Assembly (NCBI GenBank): GCA_031266635.1
Contig: JAISAN010000143.1
Location: 1 to 10,577, forward strand
DNA from: Treponema sp.
Lineage (GTDB): Bacteria; Spirochaetota; Spirochaetia; Treponematales; Breznakiellaceae
DNA: 10,577 nucleotides
Direction: 5' to 3'
The notes under the pieces were generated by a model. That model had not been told where the DNA came from and did no database searches. It worked only from the letters and a program-made list of their open reading frames with translations. This document shows positions 7,891 to 10,577 of the stretch, one piece after another. The position numbers and the translations under genes were made by a program. Every line of letters starts with the position of its first letter. Position 1 is the first letter of the stretch.

Positions 7891-7997
7891 AGCGGGATAT
7901 TCCTTCCGCGCATACATCTATGGGGCAAATTGACGGATACTTATGGGAAGATGGTAATATACAGGTCTTTGCCCAGCCATATTTTATCCGGGCGGAT

Positions 7998-8294
7998 TTA
8001 TGCGGATACTTTCTGCTCTATCTTGAGGCAGAAGCCCAGGAGGTCAAGCAGTTTCACTACGGTCTCGAAAGAAGGGTTGCCGTCAGGGGCCAGGGATTTA
8101 TACAGCCCTTCACGGCTTACTCCCAGTTCGCGGGCAATTTGGGACATACCCGCGGAACGGGCAATATGGCCCATAATTTTCAGCAGGTATTCTACATCGC
8201 CGTCTTCAAGGGCAACTGAAAGATTAGCGATAACATCTTCTTTTGTTTCAATGAATTCAGCCGGGTCCCAATTGGAAACGGTAACTTTAGCCAT
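7998..8294 (-). CDS. HigA-like addiction-module antidote, helix-turn-helix
   Basis: 98 residues from the ATG at 8294, chosen because AAAAAAGGGG lies just upstream and family members are 95-105 residues long; an upstream in-frame ATG at 8360 adds 22 residues with no homology. The protein fits the probable addiction-module antidote family (usual partner: a short RelE/HigB-type killer). Visible landmarks are WDPAEFIET near the N-terminus, ALEDGD (28-33), the helix-turn-helix IARSAGMSQIARELGVSREG (44-63) and LAPDGNPSF (68-76). Members neutralise the toxin and repress their own operon. Here no toxin gene lies on either side: the 106 bases upstream hold no killer ORF and downstream is the convergent apeA. 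It may be an orphan, act in trans, or be paired with the DUF3800 gene upstream on the same strand. The family call is firm; its partner is unknown. Confidence 0.88.
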   Translation of the reverse strand: MAKVTVSNWDPAEFIETKEDVIANLSVALEDGDVEYLLKIMGHIARSAGMSQIARELGVSREGLYKSLAPDGNPSFETVVKLLDLLGFCLKIEQKVSA

Positions 8295-8339
8295 GTTATA
8301 TCCCCTTTTTTCAAAGGAATCAGTTCGGCGTGTCTTTTT

Positions 8340-8364
8340 CATAGTTCCAGTGTAATCCATAGTT
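8340..8364. repeat. Short direct repeat upstream of the antitoxin
   Basis: CATAGTT occurs at 8340-8346 and again at 8358-8364, a period of 18 bases, in the 106-base gap between the DUF3800 stop and the antitoxin start. Two same-face sites upstream of an autoregulating helix-turn-helix gene could be binding sites. The repeat is short enough to be chance, and no convincing promoter accompanies it. Confidence 0.3.
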
Positions 8365-8400
8365 TACATGCGATCAGGGATTTTTACCTTGATGAACTCC

Positions 8401-9087
8401 CTAAAGGCTTAAATATAATCCGTATTCAGTATTGCCTTCTTTGTCAAAACAGTTTTGTATCACGGAAAAATAAGTATCGTCATTATGCTCATACTTACGA
8501 AAAATAGAGTAAGCAACTATATCGGCAATTTGGATTGAACGCGACATCTTTGAATCCAGGAAAAGCGGCACCTCCGCAAAATTTGCTAAGGTTTCACCCC
8601 ACCGGTTGCCGGTTTTCTGATAAATCTGGGACCAGACTTGAAACTGCTGTTCCTTTCGCATCTTGTCAAATATGGCTATGCCTCTTGCTGGTTCTTCATG
8701 TTTGGTATATTTGCGCTTTAGAAATTTGTCAAAACGGCTTGTAATTTGAGTAAACAAGTTTTCTGATACATCACCCCCTTGATTCTTAACAACAGCGCCA
8801 AATAGAATAAACTGCCGGGGATAATTATCGGCGATATATTCCAGTGTCGCCATGAATAACTTATTGCGGGTATCTTTGGGATACTGATGCCATTCCCCGC
8901 GCCCTGTCCTAAGAGGGCTTCCGTGGAGTTCTGGATAGGGTAAACCGGTATATTGGAGTACGAGCTTATCAATATTTTGCTGTATCCAATAGTTCTGATC
9001 TTCCCGAGTTACAAACCCGGCAAGGACGCAATATTTGTCGTTTGTATTGGATGGCGACCCGGAGTCATCTACATAGAGCATATACAT
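8401..9087 (-). CDS. DUF3800 domain protein, putative RNase H-like nuclease
   Basis: 228 residues from the ATG at 9087, which has AAGGGTGG about 8 bases upstream and puts the YVDDSG motif right at the N-terminus, as usual for this family. A GTG at 9150 would add 21 residues and sits in the leader. DUF3800 proteins have an acidic start motif (usually YIDESG; here DD at 7-8) and a QxxD motif near the end; QIAD at 186-189 matches, within a LFLDSKMSRSIQIADIVAY context. The family is thought to have an RNase H-like fold and is often found on mobile and defence islands; activity is not established. Base composition is lower in G+C than the neighbours (8461-8520 has 19 G/C of 60), suggesting transfer. 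It lies upstream of, and probably in one transcript with, the antitoxin gene. Confidence 0.85.
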   Translation of the reverse strand: MYMLYVDDSGSPSNTNDKYCVLAGFVTREDQNYWIQQNIDKLVLQYTGLPYPELHGSPLRTGRGEWHQYPKDTRNKLFMATLEYIADNYPRQFILFGAVVKNQGGDVSENLFTQITSRFDKFLKRKYTKHEEPARGIAIFDKMRKEQQFQVWSQIYQKTGNRWGETLANFAEVPLFLDSKMSRSIQIADIVAYSIFRKYEHNDDTYFSVIQNCFDKEGNTEYGLYLSL

Positions 9088-9179
9088 ACCAGACGCCACC
9101 CTTTTTTGCAAAAAAATAGAGCTGGGCGGACATAAAGCCCGACGCACCACATAAAGGCGGCACTCCCAACCCTATCTTT

Positions 9180-9208
9180 AGTATCGTGGAAAAATATAAA
9201 GATGTCAA
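9180..9208 (-). promoter_or_regulatory. Promoter for the DUF3800/antitoxin unit
   Basis: On the minus strand a perfect TTGACA (9203-9208) is followed after exactly 17 bases by GATACT (9180-9185), four of six matches to TATAAT. The predicted start is near 9173, leaving an 86-base leader to the ATG at 9087. The leader contains the 14-base palindrome TTTTTTGCAAAAAA at 9102-9115. The -35 lies 24 bases from the -35 of the opposite-strand promoter, so the two are back to back. Confidence 0.7.
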
Positions 9209-9232
9209 CCAATCGCAAGCCCGGTCGCGCCC

Positions 9233-9261
9233 TTGACCAAAAATATTCCCCGGTATATAGT
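9233..9261 (+). promoter_or_regulatory. Promoter for the CT-repeat leader and downstream exported protein
   Basis: TTGACC (9233-9238), 17 bases, then TATAGT (9256-9261): one mismatch in each box at ideal spacing, among the best sigma-70-type promoters in the window. The predicted start is near 9268. The first plus-strand gene after it is the exported protein at 9565, so about 300 bases of leader would be transcribed, crossing the CT tract and the terminator at 9499-9539. I found no promoter between the terminator and that gene. Confidence 0.7.
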
Positions 9262-9281
9262 GCCTTTTAGAGGTGAGGCGG

Positions 9282-9305
9282 TTTCAAAATAAGCGATTTT
9301 TGAAA
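9282..9305 (+). other. Small hairpin near the start of the leader RNA
   Basis: TTTCAAAA (9282-9289) and TTTTGAAA (9298-9305) are exact reverse complements with an 8-base loop. It begins about 14 bases after the predicted transcription start. It is A/U-rich and of modest stability; it could stabilise the 5' end or be chance. Confidence 0.4.
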
Positions 9306-9323
9306 TTGGCCCAGGTTTATACC

Positions 9324-9443
<120 letters not shown>

Positions 9444-9498
9444 ATTCACCAACCTAAATTTTCCTTTTTTTACAAAAAAAATTTGTCCCCGCATAAAA

Positions 9499-9539
9499 CC
9501 CCGGTTCCGGCGCGGCCCGCGCCGGAACCGGGGCTTTTT
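9499..9539 (+). terminator. Strong intrinsic terminator in the leader of the last gene
   Basis: Positions 9499-9514 and 9518-9533 are exact reverse complements: a 16-bp, mostly G/C stem with a 3-base loop (GCC). After one C, five T (9535-9539) follow. This is a textbook rho-independent terminator on the plus strand. No recognised plus-strand gene lies between apeA (ending 1.6 kb upstream, past two minus-strand genes) and this point, so it must end the leader transcript from 9233-9261. It therefore acts as an attenuator or marks a small RNA. The ribosome binding site of the next gene begins 13 bases after the T run. Confidence 0.85.
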
Positions 9540-9564
9540 ATATTTCCCTCCAAAGGAGCGTATG

Positions 9565-10577
9565 ATGAAAAGATTTTTTACGGTTTTGGTTTTATCCTGT
9601 CTGGCCGGGGCCGCCTATGCCCAGCAGCGCCAGCCCCTGGACGCCGCCCTCGGCAACGCCGTGTCGTACCTGAGCGGGACCCTGCCCCGCAGCACCGGCC
9701 TCCTGGCCCTCAAGCTCGGCGCGCCCTCGGACGCCCTGTCGGACTACGCCTCGGATATTTTTACCGCCCGGCTCCTTGCCTCCGGGGCCTTTACCCTGGC
9801 GGAGCGGGACAGCGCGGTTTTGCGGAGCATCGAAACGGAAAGCGCCTACCAGCTTTCCGGCAATGTGGACGACGACAGTATGGCGTCCATCGGGCATCAG
9901 TCGGGGGAGCAGATTCTGGTTTCCGGCGGTATCACCCGTCTGGGAACGGAGTACCGCCTGACGGTGAAGGCGGCAAGCATTGAAAAGGCGGAAGTCCTGG
10001 CGGTGTATATCGCCACGCTGGAAAGCGCTGATCAATTCAGAAAAATGGCGGGTACGCCCTCCGGCCTGGCCGCGGACCGTCCGCAGTGGGTAACCCAGCC
10101 CCTGGTGGGGGGCAGGGCGCGGTATGAAAACGTAAGCGCCGCGGGGGTATCGTCGTGGTACTACGATGTGGGAATGTCAACAAAAACAACCACCGAACAA
10201 CGGGCCCGCCAGCGGGCCACCCAGAACGTTCAGGCAAACATCGCCGCCACCATCGCCTCGGACTTTAAGGCCCGGCTGGACATTACCGAATTTTCGCTCT
10301 TTAAGGACTGCGATATAGAAGACGCGGAACGCCTTATCGATACGGCCATAAGCAGCTCCATCAGAACCCGGATTCCCCGCTACGAGCCCCTGGAGTGGCA
10401 TATCGAAACCGGCGTTAACGCGGAAGGCAAAGAGTGGTACACGGCTTATGTGCTGGTGCGCTTTCCCCGCAAGGATATTCTGGGTGTGGTGGAGAAGATC
10501 GAACCCGTTGCGGTGGTCAACACCCTGATTGCAAACGCCGTTAGGCAAAAGCTCATTGACCAAAGCGCGGAAGGGGA
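9565..10577 (+). CDS. Exported CsgG/LpoB-like protein, 3' end beyond the window
   Basis: The frame is open to the window edge; 337 codons are visible and no stop is reached. AAAGGAG (9552-9558) lies six bases before the ATG at 9565, or three before the ATG at 9562; the former is chosen. Residues 1-19 form a signal peptide (KR, hydrophobic core, AYA cleavage site). A Cys at position 12 lies inside the core and makes a poor lipobox, so a lipoprotein is less likely. Residues about 25-155 resemble the nucleotide-binding-like fold of CsgG/LpoB-type envelope proteins: paired helices, LLASGAFTLAERD, then QSGEQILVSGGITR and a strand with regular alternation. Residues 173-305 begin RPQWV and resemble the LPP20-like domain, with an Ala/Arg-rich helix at 211-234. 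A periplasmic or outer-membrane role in envelope assembly is plausible. Exact function is unknown. Expression probably depends on the CT-repeat leader and terminator. Confidence 0.8.
   Translation, partial: MKRFFTVLVLSCLAGAAYAQQRQPLDAALGNAVSYLSGTLPRSTGLLALKLGAPSDALSDYASDIFTARLLASGAFTLAERDSAVLRSIETESAYQLSGNVDDDSMASIGHQSGEQILVSGGITRLGTEYRLTVKAASIEKAEVLAVYIATLESADQFRKMAGTPSGLAADRPQWVTQPLVGGRARYENVSAAGVSSWYYDVGMSTKTTTEQRARQRATQNVQANIAATIASDFKARLDITEFSLFKDCDIEDAERLIDTAISSSIRTRIPRYEPLEWHIETGVNAEGKEWYTAYVLVRFPRKDILGVVEKIEPVAVVNTLIANAVRQKLIDQSAEG

Noticed and set aside
6997..7917. 306-codon minus-strand open frame
   Set aside because: Antisense shadow of the M18 aminopeptidase gene, which has all metal ligands in its own frame.
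8295..8400. Remnant of a HigB/RelE-type toxin upstream of the antidote
   Set aside because: I translated the minus-strand frames here. They give only short peptides without the family's usual C-terminal motifs.
9483..9983. 166-codon plus-strand open frame starting before the terminator
   Set aside because: It is out of frame with the exported protein, which has the better ribosome binding site, a signal peptide and a frame open to the window end. The alternative is Pro/Arg/Gly-rich, as expected for a shifted frame of G+C-rich DNA.

Overview
The window is a G+C-rich chromosomal stretch that reads like a host-associated spirochete, most likely a Treponema of the termite-gut type. Pointers are the M18 aminopeptidase, a glutamyl-tRNA synthetase with its own divergent partner, a long pRiA4b ORF-3-like protein with a private N-terminus, a beta-barrel protein with a short signal peptide, and a CsgG/LpoB-like exported protein. 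The taxonomic call is inference; no rRNA or tRNA is present to settle it.

Layout. 1-60: a perfect 19-bp hairpin abutting the stop codon of the first gene. 59-2092 (minus): a 677-residue protein with a C-terminal pRiA4b ORF-3-like domain. 2093-2278: divergent regulatory gap with a perfect TATAAT and a 9+9 bp palindrome over the start of transcription. 2279-3945 (plus): a two-gene overlapping operon, a TIR-like/ankyrin protein followed by a zinc-type sirtuin. 4018-4806 (plus): a predicted outer-membrane beta-barrel protein, convergent with gltX (4826-6331, minus). gltX is divergent from the M18 aminopeptidase gene apeA (6394-7890, plus).

7998-9087 (minus) is a more A+T-rich insert-like segment: a DUF3800 protein followed downstream by a HigA-like antitoxin with no recognisable toxin beside it. 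These two are probably transcribed together from a good promoter at 9180-9208.

9233-9565 is the most unusual part. A good plus-strand promoter leads into a leader that holds a small hairpin, a short open reading frame, 24.5 units of the dinucleotide CT, and a 16-bp GC-rich intrinsic terminator. A strong ribosome binding site then starts an exported CsgG/LpoB-like protein that runs off the window end. The repeat number decides whether ribosomes translating the short frame stop before the terminator or run through it into the downstream gene. This suggests a phase-variable attenuator. That reading is a hypothesis; the sequence elements themselves are directly visible.

Two systems deserve a second look: the TIR-like-ankyrin/sirtuin pair, whose parts resemble NAD-linked immunity modules without matching Thoeris, and the CT-repeat leader with its terminator.
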